64,000 nt of DNA from JAEUNX01 sp034004685 (GTDB lineage: Bacteria; Pseudomonadota; Gammaproteobacteria; Burkholderiales; Rhodocyclaceae): positions 1 to 64,000 of the forward strand of contig JAVEWG010000005.1 of NCBI GenBank assembly GCA_034004685.1, in the 5' to 3' direction. A model generated the notes under the pieces. The model ran no database searches. It had not been told where the DNA came from and saw nothing but the letters and a program-made list of their open reading frames with translations. Every line of letters begins with the position of its first letter. Position 1 is the stretch's first letter. Both the position numbers and the translations under genes were made by a program. Of this stretch, positions 43,011 through 51,000 are shown one piece after another.

Positions 43011-43739
43011 TTACTTCTTCTTGGTGCTGGGCTTGCACATGGAGCCGGGCATCTTCAGGCTGGATTGATAGGCGGAGATAGCCACCAGCTGCTCATTGGT
43101 GTAGGGCTTGATGACCTTGACCATGTCCGGATTGGCGTTACGACGATGACCATCCCGAATCTCGGTCATCTGGCGCAGCAGGTACTTGTAATGCTGGCCG
43201 GCAATCACTGGAAAGAACTTTTCCTTGTTACCTTCACCATTGGCGCCATGACATTCCAGGCACTGCTTTTCGTATAGCTCCTTACCCTTGGAAATCTGGA
43301 GGGCGGCATCGGCGCCTTCGTACTTGCCATGTTCCACGGGGATGCACAAACCCTCAATGTACGCGGCCACATCGGCCAGTTCCTGAGCATCGGTGAGGGT
43401 GGAGGCAAACGGATACATGGTGGGGTTATCCCGCAGACCAGCCCGGATATCGGCCATCTGTTTGATCAGAACCGTGGTGTGCTGACCAGCCAACTGGGGG
43501 AAGGTCCCGTCGGGACGACCCGCGCCGGAGGGCAGGTGGCAGGCGCCGCAGACTTCATAGCCTTCCTCGCCGCGCTTTTTGTCGCCTTTCTTGTGGAGGG
43601 CCTCGATCTTCTCGCCCTCCTGAGCGTTCCAGACATAGCCTTGGCCCTCGATCCCTTCTTTCTTGGGCGCCGGGGCGCCGGCCTGGGCGAGCCCGATGGT
43701 CAGGGCGGCCAGGGTGGCCGCGGTCAGCAGTTTCTTCAT
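43011..43739 (-). CDS. nosC: Dihaem cytochrome c of nos cluster (NosC-type)
   Basis: 242 residues. Sec signal peptide (1-21), then two class I haem modules with CGACH (C64/C67/H68) and CLECH (C160/C163/H164), each followed by a PQLAGQH- or PVIAGQH-type segment as in cytochrome c4. The likely job is electron delivery to NosZ. ATG 43739 is preferred over GTG 43742. An FNR-type box at 43805-43818 lies about 70 bases upstream, so this gene probably heads the transcript through nosB-D-G-H-F-L-Y-tlpA. Confidence 0.85.
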   Translation of the reverse strand: MKKLLTAATLAALTIGLAQAGAPAPKKEGIEGQGYVWNAQEGEKIEALHKKGDKKRGEEGYEVCGACHLPSGAGRPDGTFPQLAGQHTTVLIKQMADIRAGLRDNPTMYPFASTLTDAQELADVAAYIEGLCIPVEHGKYEGADAALQISKGKELYEKQCLECHGANGEGNKEKFFPVIAGQHYKYLLRQMTEIRDGHRRNANPDMVKVIKPYTNEQLVAISAYQSSLKMPGSMCKPSTKKK

Positions 43740-43804
43740 CACGATTATCCCGTTAAGCTGAAAATTAGCGGTAACTAAAATAGCTGGCGCCAGCCGGAAC
43801 CGCG

Positions 43805-43818
43805 TTGATTCGAGTCAA
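43805..43818. promoter_or_regulatory. FNR/DNR-type box upstream of the nosC-type gene
   Basis: TTGAT-TCGA-GTCAA, one mismatch from the palindromic consensus, centred 72 bases before the start codon at 43739 on the minus strand. This gives the distal nos genes their own anaerobic or NO-responsive promoter. Confidence 0.75.
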
Positions 43819-43850
43819 GCCAGAACCTACGCGGCCCAGCAACAGCAAAC

Positions 43851-44162
43851 TCAGGGCTTGACCTTGGACAGATACTCGGCGATGGCCTTGATCTCTTCAT
43901 CGTTGACCAGATGCATCACGCCCTTCATGGCGGCGCTATTGCCGTTGGCCCGGGTGCCGGACTTGATGTCCTGCATCTGACGCTCGATGTAGGCGGCGTT
44001 CTGGCCGGCGATCTTGGGGTAGTCGGGCATCAGGGCCTTTTTACCCTCCGGGCCGTGACAGGCATTGCAGGTTTTTTCGGTATAGAGCTTGGCGCCATCG
44101 GCGGCCAGGGCAGGAGCGGCCACGCCCCAGGCGGCCAGAATCAATAACAACTTCATCTTCAT
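43851..44162 (-). CDS. Small monohaem cytochrome c of nos cluster
   Basis: 103 residues. Signal peptide (1-20, ending ALA-AD), CNACH (C32/C35/H36), and a probable sixth ligand Met in AAMKGVMHLV. This is a class I c553-type cytochrome and corresponds in position to one of the two NosC cytochromes of clade II nos clusters. It lies directly downstream of nosZ but after an intrinsic terminator, so expression may depend on read-through. The likely role is passing electrons to NosZ. Confidence 0.88.
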   Translation of the reverse strand: MKMKLLLILAAWGVAAPALAADGAKLYTEKTCNACHGPEGKKALMPDYPKIAGQNAAYIERQMQDIKSGTRANGNSAAMKGVMHLVNDEEIKAIAEYLSKVKP

Positions 44163-44176
44163 GGTTTTCCCCTTGT

Positions 44177-44210
44177 AAAAAGAGCTCGGGGAGCCTTCTC
44201 AGCTCCCCGA
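44177..44210 (-). terminator. Intrinsic terminator between nosZ and cytochrome c gene
   Basis: A 9-bp perfect stem TCGGGGAGC / GCTCCCCGA, loop of seven bases (44186-44210), followed on the minus strand by GCTCTTTTTAC. It lies 29 bases beyond the nosZ stop and would end most nosZ transcripts there. Confidence 0.85.
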
Positions 44211-44239
44211 ACCTTCATGCCAGAACAAACTTCAAATAT

Positions 44240-46534
44240 TTACTTGACCTTCTTGGCGCCATTCTGTTCGAGGTAGGTCTTGGCCCGCAAACCAAGGTCG
44301 GCGGCCTTGACCTGGTACTGCCAGACTTGCTCAGCCCACAGATTGGCCTGGTCCCAATCCTTCTTGGCGGCGGCTTCCTCATGCTTGGCCTTGGCTTCCT
44401 TGGTGCGGTTGAGCTGGTCCACCGCGTCATCCATCATGGCCACCACGTCCGGGAAGTCCTTGTAATTGACGCTGGTGATGTAGGCCACCACCGAGTCGAT
44501 CACCGCCTGGGTATCCGCCACCTTCTTCACGGTCTTCTTGTAGTCCGCTTCGGTGTAGTTCTGAGCAGCGGCGGCAACCTTGGTGGGTTTCCAGCCCTTC
44601 GGCTTGACCAGCATGTAGCCCTGCATCTCCAGGTGCAACGCGGAGCAGAACTCGGTGCAGTAGTACGGGTAGACCCCTTCCTTGTCAGCCTTCAACTTGA
44701 CCGTCACGGTCTTGCCCGGCTCCACCGAGGCATGAACGTTGTAGGTGGAGACCGTGAAACCGTGGGTCTCATCCTGGGCCCGCTCCAGGTTGGTGAGGTG
44801 GATGGTGACTTCGTCGCCCACGTCGGCCTCGATGATTTCAGGCGTAATGTGGGAGCGGATCAGGGTGCCATACACCGTGATCTTGTTGCCCTTCTTCTCG
44901 ATGCGCTCCTCGCCGGCCCGGACCGCGCCGGGGTGCTTGGCATCGGTGCGGCTGTCGGTACCGACCTTGTAGCGCACCGCAGGCTTGAGCTTGTCGGCGG
45001 AGATGGACACCGCATAGTGGGGCTCGCCCAGGGGCAGGGGCATGTCGTAGAGCAGCTGCATCTTGTCTTCGGAGATGTCGATCAGCTGATGGTTCTGGGG
45101 ATGGAGCGGCCCCACCGGCACGAAGCGGTCGATGGCCAGCTTGTTCAAGGCCACCAGATACTTGCCCTTGGGATCCATGGAATCGCCCTCCATGGTCATC
45201 AGGTGGCCGATGTTGTAGTGGACGCTGAGCTTGTCCACCACCTTGCCTTCACAGTAGTTCCACTTGGCCACCTGGGAATCCACGTACAGGGACGTATAGG
45301 CCAGGCAGGGCTTGGCGTCGAACTGGGTGTGCAAGGGCCCGAGGCCGAGCTGCACCTGGGTGGCCAGGGCATCCTGCATGGCGATCACCGGGATGCCATA
45401 AGCATCCTTGGATTCGAACTTGCCGGCCTTGATGGCGGCCTGGATCTTCTCGAAGGAATACACCGAGACGTGGGTATCGAGCTTGCCGGAGACAATGATG
45501 AATTTGCCGTCTGGGGTCACATCCGCGCCATGGGGAGACTTCACTTCGGGGATCAGGAAGAGGATCCCTTCCTTGACCGCCACGTCGATGGGCAGCACGT
45601 TGTGGCCGTTGATCTTCTTGGCCTTGCCGGCCTTGACCAGCTCGGCGGCCTTCTTCCAGTTGATCACGTGGAGATAATCCGTGTCCTTGGCGGAACAACC
45701 GGCCTCGAAGGGGGGGCGACCCCGCTCGATACCCCCCACGTAACGCTCGGAGCAGAAGGAATTGGTGAAGGACCAACCGTCGGAGGGGCCCTTGCCGGCA
45801 TCCGACAAATCCTGGGAATAGGGGGGCAGCTCCAGGGAGAAGGACTCTTCGGGCTTGATCCGGCCTTCCTGGCGGTCAAACTTCCAGTAGGTCACGCCCC
45901 CCCGGTATTTCTCGTTGAACTCTTCCAGGGGGTAGAACTTCTTGTTTTCCAGGGGCGCCGCGTACTGGGCCGCCTCGATCACGTATTCGCTGTTGGGGGT
46001 GACGAAGGCGCCACCGTGCTCGGACTTGTAGACCGGGTTCACCACGATCTGCTTGGTCTCGAAGTCCCGCAGGTCAATCACCGCCAGACGCGGATTGGCC
46101 TTGTCGTTGATGAACAGAAACTGGCCGTCGTACTTGCCATCGGTCTCGGAGATGGCCGGGTGGTGAGTATCGCCCCAGGTGATGTCCTTGCCGTCGATGC
46201 GGCCCTGGGCCAGCACCGCCTTGGAGTTCTCATCGAAACCGTAGCCTTGCCAGGGTTCGGGGGTGAACACCGCCAGGTACTTGAGAATGCGCATGGACGG
46301 GATGCCATACACGATGACCTGGCCGGACTGGCCGCCCGAGGAGAACACCACGAATTCATCGCGCTTGCCGGTGGGCACATAGGTCTTGGCCGCGGCCATC
46401 AGATCCTGCTGGGACAAGTTGCGGCGCTTCATCACGTCCTGGAGCGACTCGGCCGCCAGGGCGGTTGACACCGCGCCGAGGCCAAATGTGGCCGCGAGGG
46501 TCAAACCTGCTACCTTCTTCAAACGGGTTTTCAT
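44240..46534 (-). CDS. nosZ: Nitrous oxide reductase, clade II type
   Basis: 764 residues, reducing N2O to N2 in the periplasm. The signal peptide (1-28) is Sec-like without a twin arginine, the mark of clade II NosZ. The N-terminal seven-bladed propeller (to about residue 530) holds the CuZ-site histidines in segments such as WGDTHHPAIS, HGGAFVTPN, SPHGADVTPDGKF, GPLHTQFDAK and YNIGHLM. The C-terminal cupredoxin carries the CuA motif CTEFCSALHLEMQGYM (cysteines near 626 and 630). A helical extension of about 110 charged residues follows (from about 650). AAGGGAG precedes the ATG; an FNR box lies 118 bases upstream. Confidence 0.97.
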   Translation of the reverse strand: MKTRLKKVAGLTLAATFGLGAVSTALAAESLQDVMKRRNLSQQDLMAAAKTYVPTGKRDEFVVFSSGGQSGQVIVYGIPSMRILKYLAVFTPEPWQGYGFDENSKAVLAQGRIDGKDITWGDTHHPAISETDGKYDGQFLFINDKANPRLAVIDLRDFETKQIVVNPVYKSEHGGAFVTPNSEYVIEAAQYAAPLENKKFYPLEEFNEKYRGGVTYWKFDRQEGRIKPEESFSLELPPYSQDLSDAGKGPSDGWSFTNSFCSERYVGGIERGRPPFEAGCSAKDTDYLHVINWKKAAELVKAGKAKKINGHNVLPIDVAVKEGILFLIPEVKSPHGADVTPDGKFIIVSGKLDTHVSVYSFEKIQAAIKAGKFESKDAYGIPVIAMQDALATQVQLGLGPLHTQFDAKPCLAYTSLYVDSQVAKWNYCEGKVVDKLSVHYNIGHLMTMEGDSMDPKGKYLVALNKLAIDRFVPVGPLHPQNHQLIDISEDKMQLLYDMPLPLGEPHYAVSISADKLKPAVRYKVGTDSRTDAKHPGAVRAGEERIEKKGNKITVYGTLIRSHITPEIIEADVGDEVTIHLTNLERAQDETHGFTVSTYNVHASVEPGKTVTVKLKADKEGVYPYYCTEFCSALHLEMQGYMLVKPKGWKPTKVAAAAQNYTEADYKKTVKKVADTQAVIDSVVAYITSVNYKDFPDVVAMMDDAVDQLNRTKEAKAKHEEAAAKKDWDQANLWAEQVWQYQVKAADLGLRAKTYLEQNGAKKVK

Positions 46535-46651
46535 ATTGGTTCTCCCTTACAAGGAAAGTACGGAACTACTCCGACCGCAGCAGAGATGGGAACGCGCGCC
46601 GCCCCTGCGACAAGTTGCCGCAGATATTCCACTGCGACAACATGTCGCTCA

Positions 46652-46665
46652 TTGATACTGATCAA
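46652..46665. promoter_or_regulatory. FNR/DNR-type box between nosZ and divergent gene
   Basis: A perfect TTGAT-ACTG-ATCAA inverted repeat centred 124 bases upstream of the nosZ start and 45 bases upstream of the divergent start at 46704. It is likely the operator of nosZ; being symmetric, it could also affect the divergent copper-chaperone pair. Confidence 0.85.
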
Positions 46666-46703
46666 TCCGCCGGACGAATTAGCCCCCTAATCTCCACCCT
46701 CCC

Positions 46704-47228
46704 ATGCCTGCCAGCGAAATGAGCCCCCCCTTGCCGCCCCCGGCGCCCCCTGAAGCGCCGCCCCGCGCCCAGTGGCTGCACCTGGCCGGCCTGGCCGCCA
46801 TCGCGGCGGCAACCGCCATCGGCTATCGGCTACTAGTCCCGGGAGAGCCGCCGGTGCCGGTGGAGTTGCCCCTGTCCGCCTGCGACCTGAATCTGGGCGC
46901 CTGCCAGGGCGTTTTGCCCCATGGCGGCCGCTTCACCCTGAGCCTGGGCCCCCGCCCCATCCCGGTGGCGGTTCCCCTGGAGGTGGAGGCCCGCTTCGAG
47001 GACATCCAGCCGGACGGGGTGGAACTGGACCTGGACGGGGTGGATATGCGCATGCCCCTCACCCGCTCGGCGCTCCAGCCCGCCCGGGATGGCCGCTTCA
47101 CCGGCCACGCCGAACTGCCCGTATGCATCACCACCACCATGCAGTGGCGCGCCACCTTGCTGGTGGAGCTGGGCGGCACCCGCTACGCCCAGCCCTTCCT
47201 GTTCGAAACCCGGGTGGATCCCGGCTGA
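46704..47228 (+). CDS. Membrane-anchored protein of unknown function
   Basis: 174 residues. A Pro-rich cytoplasmic N-terminus (1-22), one membrane helix (about 25-45), then an extracytoplasmic beta-rich domain with cysteines in SACDLNLGACQG and ELPVCITTTM. The pattern suggests a small immunoglobulin-like or cupredoxin-like domain. It lies between the nosZ promoter and a PCuAC copper chaperone gene (22 bases downstream), so a role in copper delivery is plausible, but I do not recognise the family. Confidence 0.6.
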   Translation: MPASEMSPPLPPPAPPEAPPRAQWLHLAGLAAIAAATAIGYRLLVPGEPPVPVELPLSACDLNLGACQGVLPHGGRFTLSLGPRPIPVAVPLEVEARFEDIQPDGVELDLDGVDMRMPLTRSALQPARDGRFTGHAELPVCITTTMQWRATLLVELGGTRYAQPFLFETRVDPG

Positions 47229-47250
47229 CCTCCTTTCCAGGACGTTTCCC

Positions 47251-47691
47251 ATGATCGCCCCCCGCCATCTCGCCGCCTTGCTCCCCCTGGTCTTCGCCCT
47301 GCCCGCCGCCGCGGGGGAGGCCGACGCCATCCAGGTGGAAAGCCCCCACGTCCGGTTGATGCCGGCGGCGGCCACCAATAGCGCCGCCTTCATGCTGCTG
47401 CGCAACGGCGCCTCGGCCCAGGCCCGCCTGGTGGCGGTGGCCAGCCCGGTGGCCGAGCGGGTGGAACTCCACGATCACCTGCGGGACGGCGACGTGATGC
47501 GGATGCGCCGGGTCGACAGCGTGCCCATCGCCGCCAACGGCCAGGCCCTGCTTCAGCCTGGCGGCCTGCACGTGATGCTGATCGGACTCAAGCGCCCCCT
47601 GAAGGACGGGGAAGCGGTCCCCCTGGACCTGGAATTCGCCGACGGCAGCCACAAGCGGGTGAGTGCGCCGGTCCAGCCCATCCGGCCCTGA
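47251..47691 (+). CDS. PCu(A)C copper chaperone
   Basis: 146 residues. Signal peptide (1-21, ending AAA-GE) and one PCuAC domain with the ligand pattern VELHDH...VMRMRRV...GLHVMLIGLKRPL, i.e. His and Met residues in the H(M)x10Mx21HxM arrangement. These proteins bind Cu(I) in the periplasm and load CuA sites, often together with Sco. Here the CuA-bearing client nearest at hand is NosZ, encoded divergently. A GC-rich hairpin follows the stop. Confidence 0.88.
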   Translation: MIAPRHLAALLPLVFALPAAAGEADAIQVESPHVRLMPAAATNSAAFMLLRNGASAQARLVAVASPVAERVELHDHLRDGDVMRMRRVDSVPIAANGQALLQPGGLHVMLIGLKRPLKDGEAVPLDLEFADGSHKRVSAPVQPIRP

Positions 47692-47720
47692 CCCTGGGCC
47701 GGATGCCAGCCGGCCCAGGG
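47692..47720 (+). terminator. Hairpin after the PCuAC gene
   Basis: An 11-bp perfect stem CCCTGGGCCGG / CCGGCCCAGGG with a seven-base loop, beginning at the base after the stop codon. There is no strong T-tract. It probably separates the copper-chaperone transcript from moaA. Confidence 0.55.
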
Positions 47721-47856
47721 AACGGTTTGGAAGCGCGACGATCGGAAGGATTAACCAGGAACAAGGATGCGGGGGCTTCCCCCGCTAGAATCGGGCCATG
47801 CAGCCGTCCAAATCCAACCTGGCATCGACCGTTCCTCCCACCGACAACCCGCCGCG

Positions 47857-48945
47857 ATGAAGATCATTCCCATCCTCGATCAACGCCGCGCTGCCCAACC
47901 GGCCTCGCCTGCGCCAGCCGCCCCGTGGGACGGCAAGCTCCCCCTGGGGGATGCCCTGGGGCGGGCGATGCGGGATCTGCGCATCTCGGTCACGGATCGC
48001 TGCAACTTCCGTTGCGTGTATTGCATGCCCAAGGCGGTTTTCGATCAGGGGCATCAATTCCTGCCCCGCTCGGCCCTCATCAGCTTCGAGGAAATCACCC
48101 GGGTGGCCCGGCTGTTCGCCGCTCTGGGGGTCAGGAAGATCCGCCTTACCGGCGGCGAGCCCCTGCTGCGCAAGGGCATCGAGGATCTCATCGGCATGCT
48201 GGCCGGGATCCCCGGCCTGGAGATCACCCTCACCACCAACGGCGCCCTGCTCGCCAAGCTCGCCCCCCGGCTCCGGCAGGCGGGCCTGCACCGCATCACG
48301 GTGAGCCTGGATTCCCTGGACGACGCGGTGTTCCGCCGGATGAACGACGTGGATTTCCCGGTGGCCGACGTGCTGGCCGGAATCACCGCCGCCGAGGCGG
48401 CGGGTTTCAGTCAGTTGAAGATCAACATGGTGGTCAAGGGCGGCACCAACGACCAGGGCATCGTGGAAATGGCGCGGCACTTCCGGGGTTCGAAGCACAT
48501 CGTGCGCTTCATCGAATATATGGACGTGGGCAGTTCCAACGGTTGGCAGCTGCAGGAAGTGGTGCCTTCCGCCGAGGTTGTCCGGCGCATCGGCGCCCAT
48601 TTCCCCTTGCTGCCGGCGAGCCCCAACTACCCGGGCGAGGTGGCCCAACGCTGGCGCTATGCTGACGGCGCTGGGGAGATCGGGGTGATCTCATCGGTGA
48701 CCCAGGCCTTCTGCTCCGACTGCACCCGGCTGCGCCTGTCCACCGAAGGGCGCCTGTTTACCTGCCTGTTCGCCGAGTCCGGCCACGATCTGCGGGCGCT
48801 GATCCGCTCCGGCGCCTCGGACGAAGCCCTGGCAGCCTTCCTGGCCGGCGTCTGGGGGCAGCGCGGGGACCGCTATTCCGAGTTGCGCACCGCCCAGACC
48901 CCCGAGCTGCGCCGCAAGATCGAGATGTCCTACATCGGCGGCTGA
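47857..48945 (+). CDS. moaA: GTP 3',8-cyclase MoaA
   Basis: 362 residues. Radical-SAM motif CNFRCVYC (C49, C53, C56), SAM-binding IRLTGGEPLLR, C-terminal second [4Fe-4S] site CSDCTRLRLSTEGRLFTC, and the conserved terminal GG. It makes the first step of molybdenum cofactor synthesis, needed for nitrate reductase. The N-terminal 30 residues are a variable leader; ATG 47857 was chosen as the start nearest the domain. No Moco riboswitch-like structure is evident in the 136-base gap upstream. Confidence 0.95.
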   Translation: MKIIPILDQRRAAQPASPAPAAPWDGKLPLGDALGRAMRDLRISVTDRCNFRCVYCMPKAVFDQGHQFLPRSALISFEEITRVARLFAALGVRKIRLTGGEPLLRKGIEDLIGMLAGIPGLEITLTTNGALLAKLAPRLRQAGLHRITVSLDSLDDAVFRRMNDVDFPVADVLAGITAAEAAGFSQLKINMVVKGGTNDQGIVEMARHFRGSKHIVRFIEYMDVGSSNGWQLQEVVPSAEVVRRIGAHFPLLPASPNYPGEVAQRWRYADGAGEIGVISSVTQAFCSDCTRLRLSTEGRLFTCLFAESGHDLRALIRSGASDEALAAFLAGVWGQRGDRYSELRTAQTPELRRKIEMSYIGG

Positions 48946-48973
48946 CCAGGAACCTGTCGCCAGGGCCGTTACC

Positions 48974-49906
48974 CTATGCTTCCCGCTCCGGGGCGATGGC
49001 CGTCCGCACCGTGGCTTCGCTGAGTTCCGGCGCGCACAGTTCGATGAAGCGATAGGCAAAGCCCCGCAGGTAGTGGCCCCGACGGATGGCGATGCGGGTG
49101 GTGTTGGCCGGGAACAGATGGGCGCTCTCCAGCTGGCGCAGATCCCCGTCCCGGGTCGGACTGAAGGCCATGGAGGCGATGATCCCCACCCCCAGGCCCA
49201 GTTCCACGTAGGTCTTGATCACGTCCGCGTCCAGGGCCGACATCACCACGTCGGGGGCCAGGCCGGCATTGGCGAAGGTCTTGTCGATCCGCGCCCGGCC
49301 GGTGAAACCCTCGTGATAGGTGATGATGGGGTGCTCGGCCACCGCCTCCAGGGTCAGGGGCCGAACCGCCTCCAGGGGATGGCCGGCGGGCACAATCACC
49401 GAATGGTGCCAGCGGTAGTAGGGAAAGGAGGCCAGTTCGGGGACGTCCTCCAGGGCCTCGGTGGCCACGCCGATGTCCGCCGCCCCATCCAGCAGCATCT
49501 GGACGATCTCCCCCGGGCTGCCCTGGTGAAGCTTGAGGTGCACCTTGGGGAAGGTCCGCTTGAAGTCCGTGACCACCTTGGGCAAAGCGTAACGGGCCTG
49601 GGTGTGGGTGGTGGCCACGGTGAGCTGGCCCTCGTCCCGGGCACTGTACTGCTCGGCCAGGCGCTTGATGTTACCCGCGTCCAGCAGCATCCGCTCCACC
49701 ACCACCACCAGCTCCTTGCCCGGCTCGGTGAGCCCCAGCAAACGCTTGCCCTTGCGCACGAAGAGCTCCACCCCCAGTTCGTCCTCCAGATCCTTGATGT
49801 GCTTGGAAACCCCCGACTGGCTGGTGAACAGGGCATTGGCCACCTCAGTGAGGTTGAAGCCCCGCCGCACCGTCTCCCGGATGATCCGCAGTTGCTGGAA
49901 ATTCAT
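48974..49906 (-). CDS. cysB: CysB, LysR-type sulfur regulator
   Basis: 310 residues. N-terminal winged helix (MNFQQLRIIRETVRRGFNLT, TSQSGVSKHIKDLEDELG) and an inducer-binding domain with TTHTQARYALP and YVELGLGVGIIASMAF, all characteristic of CysB/Cbl. It activates sulfate uptake and assimilation genes with N-acetylserine or O-acetylserine as signal. Its start overlaps the cysA stop (ATGA), so the regulator is the last gene of the transporter operon. Confidence 0.93.
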   Translation of the reverse strand: MNFQQLRIIRETVRRGFNLTEVANALFTSQSGVSKHIKDLEDELGVELFVRKGKRLLGLTEPGKELVVVVERMLLDAGNIKRLAEQYSARDEGQLTVATTHTQARYALPKVVTDFKRTFPKVHLKLHQGSPGEIVQMLLDGAADIGVATEALEDVPELASFPYYRWHHSVIVPAGHPLEAVRPLTLEAVAEHPIITYHEGFTGRARIDKTFANAGLAPDVVMSALDADVIKTYVELGLGVGIIASMAFSPTRDGDLRQLESAHLFPANTTRIAIRRGHYLRGFAYRFIELCAPELSEATVRTAIAPEREA

Positions 49907-51000
49907 CGTGCCACGCCCGCCGCCCCGCCCGCGGTTTCCCGCTCGAATACCCGCAGCCGGGAGGGCAACAGGCGTACCGCCTGGCCTTCCACCAAGCCCC
50001 GGGCGGCCACTTCCTCCCGGGTCAGCTCCACCTCGAAGTGCTGGCCACAAGCGCCGTTGCTGCCCTCCAGTTCCACCCGGGCGGTGACCCCAAAGGCGAG
50101 GATCCGGCTGATCCGCGCCGCCACCCCGTCACTGACTGTGGAATCGGTGATGATGGCCAGCTCGTGGGGCCGGGCAAAGGCCACCACCTCGGCCCCCACC
50201 GCCAGATCGCCAGGCTGATGGGGCAGCACGTCTTCCCCCACCCGCAGAGCCTCCCCCTCCACCCGGCCATGGAAGAAATTCACCGCCCCCAGGAAACCAT
50301 ACACGAAGGGGGTGGCCGGGTGGCGATAGACCTCCTCGGGGGTGCCCACCTGCTCCACCTTGCCATGGTCCATCAGCACTACCCGGTCGGCCACCTCCAA
50401 GGCTTCTTCCTGGTCGTGGGTGACAAAAATGGAGGTGATATGGAGTTCGTCGTGGAGCTTCCTGAGCCAGCGCCGCAGTTCCTTGCGGACCTTGGCATCC
50501 AGGGCGCCGAAGGGCTCGTCCAGCAGCAGCACCCGGGGTTCAACTGCCAGAGCCCGGGCCAGAGCGATGCGCTGGCGCTGGCCGCCGGAAAGCTGGGCCG
50601 GGAAGCGGTCCGCCAGCCAGCCCAGCTGGACCAGATCCAGCAGCGCCTTGACCTTGGCCCGGATCACCGCCTCCGAAGGGCGCTGGGCCCGGGGCTTCAT
50701 GCGCAGGCCGAAAGCCACGTTGTCAAACACGGTCATGTGGCGGAACAGGGCGTAGTGCTGGAACACGAAGCCCACCTGGCGCTCCCGCACATGGGTGGCG
50801 GAGGCATCCTCCCCCTCCAGCAGCACCTGGCCCCTGTCGGCCTGCTCCAGGCCGGCGATGATCCGCAGCAAGGTGGTCTTGCCGCAACCGGAAGGCCCCA
50901 GCAAGGCCACCAGCTGGCCGGTGGGGAAGTCCAGGGAGATATTGTCCAGGGCGGTGAAGGCGCCAAACTGCTTGTGGATGTTGCGGACCTGGATGCTCAT
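49903..51000 (-). CDS. cysA: Sulfate/thiosulfate ABC transporter ATPase
   Basis: 365 residues. Walker A GPSGCGKTT (35-43), Q-loop FVFQHYALF, signature LSGGQRQRIALARA, Walker B VLLLDEPFGALD, H-loop VTHDQEEA, and a C-terminal TOBE-like regulatory domain (from about 240). FRHMTVFDNVAFGLRMKPR is typical of CysA. It energises CysT/CysW at the inner membrane. It is coupled to cysW and cysB by ATGA overlaps. Confidence 0.93.
   Translation of the reverse strand: MSIQVRNIHKQFGAFTALDNISLDFPTGQLVALLGPSGCGKTTLLRIIAGLEQADRGQVLLEGEDASATHVRERQVGFVFQHYALFRHMTVFDNVAFGLRMKPRAQRPSEAVIRAKVKALLDLVQLGWLADRFPAQLSGGQRQRIALARALAVEPRVLLLDEPFGALDAKVRKELRRWLRKLHDELHITSIFVTHDQEEALEVADRVVLMDHGKVEQVGTPEEVYRHPATPFVYGFLGAVNFFHGRVEGEALRVGEDVLPHQPGDLAVGAEVVAFARPHELAIITDSTVSDGVAARISRILAFGVTARVELEGSNGACGQHFEVELTREEVAARGLVEGQAVRLLPSRLRVFERETAGGAAGVAR

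Noticed and set aside
44327..46468. A 713-codon open frame antisense to nosZ
   Set aside because: It is the antiparallel shadow of a highly conserved gene. It has no ribosome site and no domain, and its amino-acid use is skewed to Gly, His and Val as expected for reversed high-G+C codons.
47692..47856. A molybdenum-cofactor riboswitch before moaA
   Set aside because: Only a simple hairpin directly after the preceding gene is visible; no multi-stem structure or conserved motif could be recognised.
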